DNA of 64,000 nt, taken from Candidatus Binatus sp. (GTDB lineage: Bacteria; Desulfobacterota; Binatia; Binatales; Binataceae). Shown here piece by piece: positions 8,345 through 16,195 of the stretch. Below the pieces are notes generated by a model. The model searched no databases, was not told the origin of the DNA, and saw only the letters and a program-made list of their open reading frames with translations. The first letter of the stretch is position 1. Each line of letters starts with the position of its first letter. The translations under genes and the position numbers were made by a program. The DNA lies in the NCBI RefSeq assembly GCF_030646925.1, contig NZ_JAUSKL010000024.1, positions 1 to 64,000 on the forward strand. The letters are read 5' to 3'.

Positions 8345-9187
8345 TCAGCCTGCGATGAATTCGTCGAGCACCTTGAAGTAGCGCTCCGGCTCGTCGCGAT
8401 GCGCCCCGTGGCCGGCGCCCTCGAACACCTCGAGCCGCACGTGCTCGCGCGGAATCGCCGCCGCGATATCCTGCGAATCGGCGAGCGGCGTGATCGGATC
8501 GCGGTTGCCGCTGGTCACCAGCGTCGGACATTTTATTTTTGAAAGCGCGGGCAGCATGTTGAAGGTCTTCGATTCGTTGCTGAAAAAATCGAACGTCAAA
8601 TCGAAGTTGGTCACCGAACGCAGCGTAAATTCGGGCTCCATCGGCGTGCGGTTGTAAACCGGGAACGCTTTCTCGACAAACGCCGGCATCGTCGCGAGTC
8701 CGGGATTCGCGAAGAAGCGCTCGGCCGCGCTACGCACCTCCGCGCCGCCAAGCTGCTCGAATACCTCGAGCGATCGATCGGGCCGCATCCGCGCCGCCGT
8801 GCTCGCCAACACGAGCTTGCCGGGATGCTCCGGATGACGCGTCGCGTACGACATCGCGACCATCCCGCCGAACGACACGCCCATCACGATCGGACGCTCG
8901 ATTCCGAGCGCCTCGCAGAACGCGCGCACGTCGTCGCCCCATTGCGGAAGATTGTACTTCGACGTGTCGCTGCGATCGCTGCGGCCGTTGCCGCGATGGT
9001 CCAGGTAAACGACCTGCGCAATCTCGGACAATCGCGAAAAGGCGGGCTTGAAGTTCGAGTGATCGAAGCCCGGGCCGCCGTGCAGCAGCACGACGGTCGG
9101 TACCTCGCGCATCTTCGCGCCGTCGGGCCGCAACTTCGCCCCTTCCACGTCGAAAAACAATTTTACGTCGCCGATTTGTACGCGCAT
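8345..9187 (-). CDS. Alpha/beta hydrolase, proline iminopeptidase-like
   Basis: The 280-residue protein has the HGGPG oxyanion motif at 36-40, typical of S33 iminopeptidase-type and related hydrolases. The nucleophile is GVSFGG with Ser105, Asp230 lies in SGNRDPITP, and His260 in GAGHGAH. There is no signal peptide. The exact substrate (N-terminal proline peptides or small esters) cannot be told from sequence. The ATG at 9187 starts the first strand MRVQIGDVKLFF. The gene is bracketed on both sides by copies of the same intergenic repeat. Confidence 0.88.
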   Translation of the reverse strand: MRVQIGDVKLFFDVEGAKLRPDGAKMREVPTVVLLHGGPGFDHSNFKPAFSRLSEIAQVVYLDHRGNGRSDRSDTSKYNLPQWGDDVRAFCEALGIERPIVMGVSFGGMVAMSYATRHPEHPGKLVLASTAARMRPDRSLEVFEQLGGAEVRSAAERFFANPGLATMPAFVEKAFPVYNRTPMEPEFTLRSVTNFDLTFDFFSNESKTFNMLPALSKIKCPTLVTSGNRDPITPLADSQDIAAAIPREHVRLEVFEGAGHGAHRDEPERYFKVLDEFIAG

Positions 9188-9289
9188 GATGCGTGATTCT
9201 GTATCGCGATGGCCGCCCTCGCGCAATCAGAAAAATCGCGGACGCAGCCGCTCCATTCCTTCATCCCGAGCGGAGGTTGCCATCCTAAT

Positions 9290-9430
9290 CCTCGCCCGCT
9301 CAGTTGCGGGAGAGGAAGCCGAAGTAGCGGCACGCGACGAGGCAGGTGAGGGTGCAGTCGTCGCGAGAACAAAAGCCAGAAAGCAGATCCGGGATTCTTC
9401 GGCTCCGCAGACTCCGTCTCAGAATGACAA
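9290..9430 (+). repeat. Dispersed repeat family R2, copy 2 (two modules)
   Basis: It starts CTCGCCCGCTCAGTTGCGGG, reaches GGTGAGGGTGCA near 9356, then has CCGGGATTCTTCGGCTCCGC and CAGAATGACA to about 9430. The order and spacing of modules match the copy at 8198-8330, so the two copies flank one hydrolase gene as direct repeats. Confidence 0.7.
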
Positions 9431-9449
9431 AAAACGAATTGCGGGAAAT

Positions 9450-9686
9450 TTACTTTTCGATGCGCAGCCGGAATGCGCCGCCGTCGAGGGCAGTCGATTC
9501 CAGGACGACATAGCCTTCCGCTTCCGCGGCCCGCGGAATATCGCGGACGCCGCGCAGGTCGTCGAGGATCAATTCGAGCGTCTGCCCGCGCGACATCTGC
9601 TCGAGCCGCACCTTGGCGTGCGCCCAGTTGAGCGGGCATTTGACGCCTCGCAGATCGAGGCGAATCGGCGGCGCGGCATCGTCCAC
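9450..9686 (-). CDS. TusA/SirA-like sulfurtransferase
   Basis: The 78-residue protein fits the TusA fold. LDLRGVKCPLN places the conserved CPxx motif (Cys17-Pro18) near the N-terminus, followed by the typical amphipathic helix and a GxxLxLxxDD strand. TusA proteins carry persulfide sulfur between proteins, for example to tRNA thiolation or molybdenum cofactor maturation. The partner is unknown because no sulfur-relay genes are adjacent. The length is normal for the family. Confidence 0.85.
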   Translation of the reverse strand: MDDAAPPIRLDLRGVKCPLNWAHAKVRLEQMSRGQTLELILDDLRGVRDIPRAAEAEGYVVLESTALDGGAFRLRIEK

Positions 9687-9734
9687 GCGGATAGATTTAT
9701 CACACCGCGCGCGCCGATCATCTCGGCGGCACAG

Positions 9735-10205
9735 CTATATCGTGCGGCTTTGCCCCTTCGCCTCGGCCCATCCCTGCTTCAGCGGCACCACGTGATGGAA
9801 AAAAATCTTGCGCTCGACGAAACGCCAGCGTCCCCGCTCGCGCCGATACTTGTCTTCGTAGTAGCCCGCCGCGGTAACGCTTTCGCCATTGCGGGCAAAG
9901 CGCGCTTCAATCGCGCAGGTGCCGCGCGCCTCGTCGCCGTTCACCTCGATAATGTGATTCTGGATGAACGGGATCGCGGCCTCAGGCTCGCGCACCGACG
10001 TGCGATAAAATTTTAAGAGCGCCTCGCGCCCGCGCACCGCCTTGAAATCGCCGCCGGTGACGTCGAGCACGCCATCGTCGGCGAAAAGATTCGCGACCAG
10101 TTCGCCCTCGCCGTGCGAGACGTGCCAGCAATAGCGCGCGGTGAGTTCGCGGATTTCGTCCTTGTCTTCGAGTTCCTGGACGCGCTGTTCGACCGATTTT
10201 GCCAT
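9735..10205 (-). CDS. SnoaL-like / NTF2-fold protein
   Basis: The 156-residue protein matches the SnoaL_4 type of NTF2 fold. It opens with an EIRELTARYCWHVSHG helix, then an LFADDGVLDVTGG strand-turn, GREALLKFYR, and the late strand GRWRFVERKIFFHHVVPL. Such proteins are small dehydratases, isomerases or steroid/aromatic-binding proteins. AAGGAG lies six bases before the ATG. It is followed downstream on the same strand by tusA and preceded by an SDR gene, so a role in the same catabolic set is plausible. The substrate is unknown. Confidence 0.82.
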   Translation of the reverse strand: MAKSVEQRVQELEDKDEIRELTARYCWHVSHGEGELVANLFADDGVLDVTGGDFKAVRGREALLKFYRTSVREPEAAIPFIQNHIIEVNGDEARGTCAIEARFARNGESVTAAGYYEDKYRRERGRWRFVERKIFFHHVVPLKQGWAEAKGQSRTI

Positions 10206-10243
10206 TGATTGCTCCTTAAGTTTTCTGCTCGCTCATTCAGGAA

Positions 10244-11008
10244 TCACTGCGCGATATAGCCGCCGTCCACCACGAACGTCGCACCCGTCACGAAGCTCGA
10301 TTCATCCGACGCGAGATAAAGCGCGCAGTATGCGATGTCGTCGGGCGTTCCGAGCCGGCGTATCGGCGAGTTCAGGAGAAGCTGCCCGCTCTTTCTCATC
10401 GGATCGACCACCGGCGCGATCATCGCCGTGTCGATTGCCCCGGGACAGATGCAATTCGAGCGAATGTTCTTCGGCCCGAACTCGACCGCCAGCGCGCGGC
10501 TGAGCGCGACCATGCCGCCCTTGGCCGCGGTGTATGCGTGCGCCGCTTCGGACCCGATCATCGCGGCGATCGATGCGGTATTCACGATCGAACCGCCGCC
10601 ATTTTTGATCATCTCGGGAATCGCGAATTTCGCGGTCAGGTACATGCTCTTCAAGTTGATCGCGATCACGCGATCCCAATCTTCCTCGGGCGTGTTCAGC
10701 ACGTCCGCCATCGAGAGCGGCGACGAGAAGCCGACGCCGGCATTGTTGTAGAGAATGTCGATACGGCCGAAGGTCGAAATCGCCGTGCTGATCAAGTTCT
10801 GCACGTCGCGCGAACTCGAGACGTCGGTGCGGACGAAGATCGCTTTGCCGCCTTCGGCTTTCACCTGCTGCACGGTGTTGTCGCCGAGTTCAGGTTTCCA
10901 ATCGCACGCGACGATACTCGCGCCCTCTTTCGCGAACAGCACCGCGGCGGCGCGTCCCTGTCCGCCGCCGGCGCCGGTGATTACAGCGATTTTGTTTTTA
11001 ATTCGCAT
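10244..11008 (-). CDS. Short-chain dehydrogenase/reductase (classical SDR)
   Basis: The 254-residue SDR has TGAGGGQG at 11-18 for NAD(P) binding, NNAG at 88-91, catalytic Ser146 and the Tyr159-TAA-Lys163 pair. Asp36 after the second strand suggests NAD preference. It probably interconverts a hydroxyl and a ketone. Its ATG at 11008 overlaps the end of the FrnE-like gene by 28 bases, which indicates cotranscription and possible translational coupling. Substrate unknown. Confidence 0.9.
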   Translation of the reverse strand: MRIKNKIAVITGAGGGQGRAAAVLFAKEGASIVACDWKPELGDNTVQQVKAEGGKAIFVRTDVSSSRDVQNLISTAISTFGRIDILYNNAGVGFSSPLSMADVLNTPEEDWDRVIAINLKSMYLTAKFAIPEMIKNGGGSIVNTASIAAMIGSEAAHAYTAAKGGMVALSRALAVEFGPKNIRSNCICPGAIDTAMIAPVVDPMRKSGQLLLNSPIRRLGTPDDIAYCALYLASDESSFVTGATFVVDGGYIAQ

Positions 11009-11658
11009 GATTGATCCTCTGCCGCCTGCGCGGTTTCGACACCGCCAAAACGTTCCTTCGCGCGTTTCAGAATCGAGCGCATCACGTCCGGACTCTGCGC
11101 CCCGACCAGCGGATAGTCGCCGATAAAGAATGTCGGCACGCCGCTGACGCCGCGCTGATTCGCTGTCAACGCATTGTTCTTGAGCCGCAATTCGTACTTG
11201 GGCGATTTGATCGCGTCGGCAACTTGCGCCGCATCGAGTCCCGCCTCGGCCGCCAGTCGCAGCACGACTTCGCGATCGCCGATATTCGCGTCTTCGGTGA
11301 AGTACGCGCGATACACTCGCTCTTCGAACGCCTCGTGATCGGCGCCCGAGTCGCGCGCGAATTCGGCCGCCGCCAGCGCGAGGCGCGAGTTGGTCAGCAC
11401 CGACGGCGGCTTCATCGCGAGCCCGACCGACTCGGCCATCGTGCTGATTCGCTCCCACGCCGCTTTGCGCGCGTCGGCGTTTCCGAGCCGGCTCGCTTGC
11501 GCGGCGCTCGCGCCCTCGGCCGGCCACTCGGGATGAATCTGAAAGCCGCGCCATTCGATTTGCAAATCGAATTCCGGTTTCAGTTTTTCAATTACGTCGA
11601 ACCCGATGTAACAAAAGGGGCAAATGAAATCCGAGAACATCACTATTTTGAATGCCAT
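10981..11658 (-). CDS. DsbA-family oxidoreductase, FrnE-like
   Basis: The 225-residue protein has a thioredoxin fold with CPFC (Cys13-Cys16) right after the first strand. It also has a long helical insertion and the cis-Pro loop GVPTF near residue 167. This is the FrnE/2-hydroxychromene-2-carboxylate isomerase-like branch. It has no signal peptide, so it is a cytoplasmic disulfide oxidoreductase or isomerase. It heads a short run with the overlapping SDR and the SnoaL-like gene. Confidence 0.88.
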   Translation of the reverse strand: MAFKIVMFSDFICPFCYIGFDVIEKLKPEFDLQIEWRGFQIHPEWPAEGASAAQASRLGNADARKAAWERISTMAESVGLAMKPPSVLTNSRLALAAAEFARDSGADHEAFEERVYRAYFTEDANIGDREVVLRLAAEAGLDAAQVADAIKSPKYELRLKNNALTANQRGVSGVPTFFIGDYPLVGAQSPDVMRSILKRAKERFGGVETAQAAEDQSCELKTKSL

Positions 11659-11851
11659 GCGGTTAGCTCTCCAGAAAATTTCTGTCGGCCAGAAAAACCA
11701 CTATAAGATTGTCGTGCGCGCCCCGTCAAAAGCGCTCGCCCCCCGAGCTAACTGAAATGCCGCCGTTTTCCGGAACATCGCGGCTGTGTTATTTCACTAG
11801 CGATGCCGCGCCGCGCGCGGCCGCTCCGCGAGCGTTCACCGAGGTGGAAAA

Positions 11852-12646
11852 ATGATTCTCGATACCCTGAAACTCGACGGCAAAGTCGCGATCATCACCG
11901 GCGCAGGCCGCGGGCTCGGACGCGCGATGGCGATCAAGTTCGCCGAGGCAGGCGCCGACGTCGTGGCCGCCTCGCGCACGCAAAAGCAGCTCGAAGAAAC
12001 CGCTGCCGAAGTGAGCAAGACGGGCCGCAAATGCATCATCGTGCCGACCGACGTCACCAACTCGCAGCAGGTGAACGCGCTCGCCGAAGCGACCATCAAG
12101 GAGTTCGGCCGGATCGACATCCTGATCAACAACGCCGGCGGCGGCGACAATTCGCTCGGCAAGCGCCTCGAGGAAATCACCGACGCCGAATGGCGGCGCG
12201 GGCTCGATACCAATCTCACCAGCCAGTTCTACGGATGCCGCGCGGTGATTCCGCAGATGGTCAAGCAGGGCCGCGGCAAGATCATCAACATCGCGTCGGG
12301 CTACGGGCTGCGCGGCGGCAAGCACAACTACATGTACGCATGCTCGAAGGGCGGCACGATTCAACTCACGCGCTCGATGGCGCTGACGTACGCGCAGCAC
12401 GACATCCAGACCAATTGCATCGTGCCCGGGATTTTTCCGCACAACGAAGAGATGATGCGCTTCTTCAAGGGCGGCAAATTTATTCCGATCGGACGCGTCG
12501 GCGAAGACGCCGAACTTGGGCCGCTGGCGATTTTTCTCGCGTCGGACGCCTCGAATCATGTCAACGGCGAATTGATCGCAATCGACGGTGGCGGACTGGC
12601 CGGCGGAATCACGCCGACCGGCGTCGCGCCGCAAACTGTCGCCTAG
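11852..12646 (+). CDS. Short-chain dehydrogenase/reductase
   Basis: The 264-residue classical SDR has TGAGRGLG near 16-23, NNAG at 93-96, Ser149 and Tyr162-ACS-Lys166. It resembles glucose/3-oxoacyl-ACP reductase-type SDRs. An AGGTGG-like ribosome site precedes the ATG. A second SDR gene starts 26 bases downstream, so the two may be cotranscribed and act together or as a heteromer. Substrate unknown. Confidence 0.9.
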   Translation: MILDTLKLDGKVAIITGAGRGLGRAMAIKFAEAGADVVAASRTQKQLEETAAEVSKTGRKCIIVPTDVTNSQQVNALAEATIKEFGRIDILINNAGGGDNSLGKRLEEITDAEWRRGLDTNLTSQFYGCRAVIPQMVKQGRGKIINIASGYGLRGGKHNYMYACSKGGTIQLTRSMALTYAQHDIQTNCIVPGIFPHNEEMMRFFKGGKFIPIGRVGEDAELGPLAIFLASDASNHVNGELIAIDGGGLAGGITPTGVAPQTVA

Positions 12647-12672
12647 CCGCCGCGCTCGCTAACGGAGAGAAG

Positions 12673-13458
12673 ATGGCATCGTCCAACGTCCTGCAGGAAT
12701 TTTCACTCGAAGGGAAAGGCGCGCTGATCGTCGGCGCGGAGCATAGCGTCGGACGCGCAGCGGCGGTCGCGCTCGCGGAAGCCGGCGCCGGCGTGGTGCT
12801 CGCATCGCAGGAGCCCGGCACCGACAAACAACTCAAGGAGTGTGCGAAACTCGCGCAGGCAGCCGGCGGAAAAGTGATCGTGCGCGCGCAGAATGCGTCG
12901 ATCCGCGCCGACGTCTCCGCCACCGCCGATCTCGCCGCGAAGGAACTCGGCGGCCTGCACATCCTGGTCAACGCGCTCGACAAGCCGGCCTACGGTCCCG
13001 CCGAATCCGACGACGATTCCGCGTTCGATCGCATTATCGAAAACAATCTGAAAAATATCTGGATGTCGTGCCAGGAAGGCGCGCGCGTGATGCTCAAATA
13101 CGGCGGCGGCTCGATCGTCAACATGACCTCGGTGCTGGCCGAGCGCGGCGTGCCGAATGCCGTGCTCTATTGCACCGCCAAGGCGGGAGTGCTGAATCTC
13201 ACGCGCGCGCTCGCGCTCGAATGGGCGCGCAAAGGCATCCGCGTCAACGCAATCGAAGCGGGATGGCTCGACGACGAATCGAGTCCCGCCAACAGAGACG
13301 ACGAGTTCAGTAAGATGTTGCTCAGGTACCTGCCGTACAATCGATTGGTGAAGCCCGAGGAACTCGGCGGCGCGCTGCTGTACCTGGTTTCGTCGGCGTC
13401 GGGATTCGTCACCGGCGAGTCGATCGGTGTCGATGGCGGACTGCTATGCCGCGTCTAG
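12673..13458 (+). CDS. SDR-family protein with altered cofactor motifs
   Basis: The 261-residue SDR keeps Ser153 and Tyr166-CTA-Lys170. Two cofactor-site motifs are changed: the glycine loop reads GAEHSVG at 21-27 instead of TGxxxGxG, and the NNAG motif reads NALD at 100-103. It could bind cofactor weakly or act as a partner of the SDR encoded just upstream. GGAGAGAAG lies before the ATG at 12673. The tandem arrangement suggests a functional pair. Confidence 0.85.
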   Translation: MASSNVLQEFSLEGKGALIVGAEHSVGRAAAVALAEAGAGVVLASQEPGTDKQLKECAKLAQAAGGKVIVRAQNASIRADVSATADLAAKELGGLHILVNALDKPAYGPAESDDDSAFDRIIENNLKNIWMSCQEGARVMLKYGGGSIVNMTSVLAERGVPNAVLYCTAKAGVLNLTRALALEWARKGIRVNAIEAGWLDDESSPANRDDEFSKMLLRYLPYNRLVKPEELGGALLYLVSSASGFVTGESIGVDGGLLCRV

Positions 13459-13513
13459 CCGCTCGACGTTCATTTGAGCGAATCGAGAAGCGAACATCGG
13501 ATTTAAGGGAACC

Positions 13514-14290
13514 ATGAGCAAGAGTGCGGCGTCGTTGGCAACGTCGAAGGACGAAGTAATCGAATACTCAAATTTCGCATCGGCGATCACCGGCGAGGGC
13601 GACTGGATGCTCGCGGGATTTCCGCTGCCAGACGGCGGATTCTGGCAGTATCGCGAGCCCGACGCGGTGGTGATCGTGCAGGACGGATTTCTTCGCGTCG
13701 CCGCGGTGCCGTACTCGCGCGGCCACGACAAGATCCAGTTCCTCGACAACGCCAAGCACATGTACTTCAGCACGCGGACGTTTCAATGTCCCGACGGCGG
13801 CACGATTTCGTTCGCGATCGATCTCGCCGCGACCGTCGTCGATGGCAAGCCCGGCGATCTCTACGACGCGTTCGTCTCATTCAACGTGCTCGATTTCTCG
13901 ACTGGCGCCGCGCTGGATTTTTTCGTCGGCAACGACACCATCGCGACCGTGTACGGCAAGCTTCCGTTTCCCGGCGTGCCGATCATCGATCCGGCGCACG
14001 GCCCGCGACACTTCTGCCTCTTCGAGGAGAATCGCAACGCGAGCACGCTGGGCGAACTTCATCACTTCGAGATCGTTTACGAATCCGCCAACGACCGCGT
14101 CACGTTCCTCTGCGACGGCAAGCAAATCCGCCAGTACGCGAACGTGCCCTTCAAGCTGGGGCCGTGTACGCTCGCGCTCGGCCTGATGAGCGAAAAAGAC
14201 ATCGCGCTCGGCAAGGGCAGCGTTTCATGCCACGGGCAGGGCGCGGTCGGCAAATGGGGCAACATCAAAATCACCACGCGCGCAGCGTGA
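13514..14290 (+). CDS. Hypothetical protein, possibly DUF6081-like, beta-rich
   Basis: The 258-residue protein is rich in beta strands and aromatic residues, with segments such as GDWMLAGFPLPDGGFWQYREP, SFAIDLAA and HHFEIVYESANDRVTFLCDG that suggest a concanavalin-like sandwich. I think it resembles DUF6081 but cannot confirm this. It has no signal peptide. It follows the two SDR genes by 55 bases on the same strand, so it may share their transcript. Function unknown. Confidence 0.7.
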   Translation: MSKSAASLATSKDEVIEYSNFASAITGEGDWMLAGFPLPDGGFWQYREPDAVVIVQDGFLRVAAVPYSRGHDKIQFLDNAKHMYFSTRTFQCPDGGTISFAIDLAATVVDGKPGDLYDAFVSFNVLDFSTGAALDFFVGNDTIATVYGKLPFPGVPIIDPAHGPRHFCLFEENRNASTLGELHHFEIVYESANDRVTFLCDGKQIRQYANVPFKLGPCTLALGLMSEKDIALGKGSVSCHGQGAVGKWGNIKITTRAA

Positions 14291-14346
14291 TCGAGACTCG
14301 ATCGAAATCGCGGCGAGCCGACGCTGGAAATTTTTGCGGTCGTCGA

Positions 14347-14375
14347 ATCACTTGCCGGCGGGGAAGCTGATCGTT
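14347..14375 (+). repeat. Distal direct repeat of the AbiJ-like island (attachment-like)
   Basis: This 29-bp segment matches 15405-15433 at 28 of 29 positions; the core is CTTGCCGGCGGGGAAGCT. Read on the minus strand it re-encodes the last codons TISFPAGK and TGA of the SDR gene at 15406. The single difference is G here versus A there. Confidence 0.85.
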
Positions 14376-14423
14376 GTGTGCGAACCCACCCTACTCAGAG
14401 CCCTCAAAGTAGCGGAAGATCTA

Positions 14424-15194
14424 TCAACTCTGGTCGAACTCGGATTCAGCTAGAATTCGAGAAATCAGAGCCGCGCAGATGTGAACTACTAGGAGGGCGT
14501 CCTCGAACTTTGGAAAGCTACCCTCTTTCGGATGACCGGAAGTTTGGGCCGCATAGCCATTTAGCTTTTCAATGGCCAAGTCTAGTGGCGACGGTAAGCG
14601 TAGATCTTTGACGAGCATGTTCAGTTTTTGGGTTCTCTCGCCAACAATGTGCTTAGCGAGAGATTCAACTGCCGCGAGTGATGCCTCGACCGCTGCGCGG
14701 GTGTCGGGAGTTGGTTTCTCAGAGAGCGCTGAAATGGCCCCGTGAAGGATTTTGGCGGTATCTGTTGCACCAGCTTCTTTCAATGCGTCGATTGCGTCCT
14801 TAGTCGCTGCCTCGAAGACGCTGTCACCCCGTGCCTCGACTAGGGATCCGGAAAGCTTCCAACCTATACCCTGTTCTTCGAGGAGTTCATTGATCTCGTT
14901 TTGAATTTCGTCACTACGGTGGATGTCGCACACTCTTTCGACTACATCGAAAATGTAAAACCACTCAAGAGACATAAATTCTTCTTCCACGTCTTTCCAA
15001 TAGGCGCTTTCTCTCTGCCTCGCCGATGGGATTTTTCTCGTCACGGAACAGATATGGTTGAACACAGGTTGCGCACCGATCCCGTTCTGGTACCAGACGC
15101 TTAACAGTCCCATTCTCGCAGGTTGAGGTAGACCGTCACGCTTCAAACCTTTTGGTATTTGCCGGAATCCGAAGCGTTTTGAGAAAATGGACAT
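14424..15194 (-). CDS. AbiJ-like abortive infection family protein
   Basis: The 256-residue protein begins MSIFSKRFGFRQIPKGLK, which matches the AbiJ N-terminal domain pattern (FSxRxGxxxIP, then a degenerate RNxLWNV-like GLLSVW). The C-terminal half, with ISALSEKPTPDTRAAVEASL, AVESLAKHIVGE and DALLVVHICAALISRI, fits the helical HEPN-like AbiJ C-terminal domain. AbiJ proteins are linked to phage defence by abortive infection. I chose the ATG at 15194 because the domain begins there. Codon use and G+C differ from the neighbours. The family assignment is by pattern only. Confidence 0.7.
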   Translation of the reverse strand: MSIFSKRFGFRQIPKGLKRDGLPQPARMGLLSVWYQNGIGAQPVFNHICSVTRKIPSARQRESAYWKDVEEEFMSLEWFYIFDVVERVCDIHRSDEIQNEINELLEEQGIGWKLSGSLVEARGDSVFEAATKDAIDALKEAGATDTAKILHGAISALSEKPTPDTRAAVEASLAAVESLAKHIVGERTQKLNMLVKDLRLPSPLDLAIEKLNGYAAQTSGHPKEGSFPKFEDALLVVHICAALISRILAESEFDQS

Positions 15195-15404
15195 AAAAAC
15201 TAAGCTGACATTCGACCCCACGGGCGTCATCGGTCGGAAGCAAATTTCATCGTCTCACTAAGCTTCTGATGCGGCGAGCTAGCCGAACGTCTCCCCGAGA
15301 ATTGTATTGGCGAATAGCATCGAGCAGGTGCGCTGCGGTTCCTAGATTAGCTGGTAGTCTTAGTCTTCTTCTAGCAGTACGCCGCCAGGTGACACTCTGA
15401 GGGC

Positions 15405-15433
15405 ATCACTTGCCGGCGGGGAAGCTAATCGTT
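15405..15433 (+). repeat. Host-side direct repeat of the AbiJ-like island
   Basis: This is the 3' end of the SDR gene including its stop, and is the partner of 14347-14375 (28/29 identical). Confidence 0.85.
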
Positions 15434-16185
15434 AAGCCGCCATCGACCATGATTGTTTGCGCAGTGAGATAACTCGCGGCGGGCAGACACAGCAGGCAGG
15501 CAATCGCCGCGATCTCATCGAGCGTCGGCGTTCGCTTCAACGCGGACCGCTCGGCGCATCGCCGCTGAAAATCCGCGTAGTCGACGCCGAGATAATTAGT
15601 GTAGAAGCGCGCCGAGTCGGTATCGATAAATCCGACGTTCAGGCCGTTGACGGTGATCCCGCGCGGCCCCAGTTCGAACGCGAAATCGCGCACCATGCTT
15701 TCGAGCGCGGCCTTCGCAGCGCCCAACACTCCGTGACCGGGCAGATTTCGAATCGAATCGATTCCCGAAATCATCAGGATTCGGCCACCGTCGCCCATCG
15801 TCTTGTTCGCCTCTTGCACCGCGGCGACGAATCCATTCACGCTGAGCGCAAAAGTCCGCGCGAGATTGTGCGGCTTGGTTTCGAGCAGCGGCTTGAACGC
15901 GGTCGCGGCGGCATTCGCGATCAGGATGTCGATTCGTCCGAATTCCGCAACCGCCTTCGCGACCATCGCGCGAACTTCGGCGTCATCCTCCAAGTCCGCT
16001 TTGACGAGAATCGATTTCGGCGCGATCGCGCGAACCTCGCGCAGCGTTCGCTCCGCGCTTTGCTCATCGCGCCGGTAATTCATCGCGACTGTGGCGCCGA
16101 GACGAGCAAGGCCAAGCGCGATTGCGCGGCCCAGCCCGCGGGTGCCACCGGTTACGAGCGCGAATTTGTCATTGAGATCGTGCAT
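15406..16185 (-). CDS. FabL-like SDR lacking the catalytic tyrosine
   Basis: The 259-residue SDR looks most like the FabL enoyl-reductase branch: NYRRDEQSAE at 36-45, SNAA-like ANAAATAFKPLLE at 90-102 and LGAAKAALE at 154-162. FabL uses a Tyr-x6-Lys pair. Here Lys158 is present, but the Tyr position is His151, and the classical Tyr position (Lys minus 4) is Leu154. The cofactor loop TGGTRGLG at 12-19 is intact. It may be a catalytically altered reductase. It lies 11 bases after the phosphodiesterase gene stop and is probably cotranscribed. Its 3' end is the island repeat. Confidence 0.82.
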   Translation of the reverse strand: MHDLNDKFALVTGGTRGLGRAIALGLARLGATVAMNYRRDEQSAERTLREVRAIAPKSILVKADLEDDAEVRAMVAKAVAEFGRIDILIANAAATAFKPLLETKPHNLARTFALSVNGFVAAVQEANKTMGDGGRILMISGIDSIRNLPGHGVLGAAKAALESMVRDFAFELGPRGITVNGLNVGFIDTDSARFYTNYLGVDYADFQRRCAERSALKRTPTLDEIAAIACLLCLPAASYLTAQTIMVDGGLTISFPAGK

Positions 16186-16195
16186 CGCCGGCAAA

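Larger units (their letters stand above)
14347..15433. mobile_element. Small direct-repeat-bounded island carrying an AbiJ-like gene
   Basis: The 1.09-kb unit is bounded by the 29-bp direct repeats at both ends and has visibly lower G+C than its flanks. It holds one gene (14424-15194) and a gene-free 210-base AT-rich stretch that probably includes its promoter. The right repeat is the true 3' end of the SDR gene. No integrase or transposase is inside. It looks like integration at a gene 3' end that regenerated the gene. Confidence 0.7.

Noticed and set aside
11803-13458. Long plus-strand frame starting at 11803
   Set aside because: Its second half is the real SDR from 12673; the first half is a shifted frame over the first SDR.
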